From: Owenia fusiformis
Lineage: Eukaryota > Annelida > Polychaeta > Sabellida > Oweniidae
NCBI GenBank assembly: GCA_903813345.2
Contig: CAIIXF020000005.1
Coordinates: forward strand, 19,099,375-19,163,374
DNA: 64,000 bases
Direction of reading: 5' to 3'
Made by a program: the position numbers and the translations under genes. Positions 63,721 to 64,000 of the stretch are shown here, piece after piece. The notes beneath the pieces are model-generated. The model saw nothing but the letters and a program-made list of their open reading frames with translations. It did no database searches and had not been told where the DNA came from. The first letter of the stretch is position 1. The number at the start of each line of letters is the position of its first letter.

Positions 63721-64000
63721 GTGAGTCAAGAGTTGATAAAGGATGTGTGATCAGTTTCTACATGTTATCCCAAAACATCATGTGCAGTAAAACCTATACG
63801 GGGAGAATGCTGCTGCATTATTTAAGAAATGATTTAGCCCATTTCCCATATGAGTTTCAAAGTATACGGATTGCTATAATAGCCTTGTCAGGGGTCCAAA
63901 TATCTTAATTCACAGCAATGTTACAGTAATTGTTCACGTCAAATAATCTATTGAAGATTATGCATTCTTGGAATGTGCATGTCACAGCCAAAAAGTCTAA
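63721..64000. other. Start of the HDAC6 intron after exon 25
   Basis: Donor TTG|GTGAGT then AT-rich sequence. No further exon in the remaining 280 bp. Confidence 0.6.

Overview
The window is nuclear DNA of an intron-rich animal, most likely an AT-rich marine invertebrate. It shows GT-AG introns, metazoan gene families (HDAC6, Toll-like receptor, TRIM, rhodopsin-class GPCR), LINE fragments, tRNA-derived repeats and many small inverted-repeat elements. Words such as acatgtacatgta, 'gcccgtagccagg' elements and 'atcccaccgaacgaag' elements recall molluscs and other invertebrates, but the sequence alone does not fix the phylum.

Layout. Bases 1-8550 are intergenic: two LINE 3' ends (about 830-981 and 2566-3290), a 1.7-kb inverted-repeat element packed with a 39-bp minisatellite (3906-5613), and an AGGTCA-rich repeat. 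From 8559 to the right edge the plus strand carries one large gene, a two-catalytic-domain histone/tubulin deacetylase (HDAC6). I could place 28 coding exons by consensus splice sites, phase continuity and match to the HDAC fold. They encode about 812 residues: a basic N-terminal tail, catalytic domain 1 (CD1), a linker, and most of CD2. The end of CD2 and any C-terminal ubiquitin-binding zinc finger lie beyond the window.

The main discovery is in CD1. The exon coding for its alpha-helical 'HS..Y' segment exists in three tandem versions (10121-10261, 10961-11098, 11795-11932). The exon carrying the last zinc-binding Asp (GYD) exists in two versions of equal length (17538-17597, 18068-18127). 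All five start and end in phase 0 and each replaces its siblings one for one, as expected of mutually exclusive alternative exons (3 x 2 = 6 possible CD1s). The corresponding CD2 segments are single copy within the window. CD1 and CD2 otherwise share exon lengths and phases (69/69, 127/127, 66/66, 60/60, 138/41+97), so the two domains arose by duplication of an already interrupted gene.

Three genes without visible introns lie antisense inside HDAC6 introns: a complete Toll-like receptor (29786-32251), a membrane-anchored TRIM13/TRIM59-like gene whose RING part is broken by an in-frame stop and a frameshift (36828-38628), and a rhodopsin-class GPCR (53490-54494).

The introns are otherwise filled with non-autonomous DNA elements. 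These include an hAT-like element with an 8-bp target duplication, an 849-bp near-perfect palindrome inserted into an older repeat, 200-bp MITEs with 5-bp duplications, foldback families, and a family bounded by ATCCCAYCGAAC that contains 'aaaatggcggccatttt' tandem arrays. No CRISPR arrays, viral genes or toxin genes were seen.
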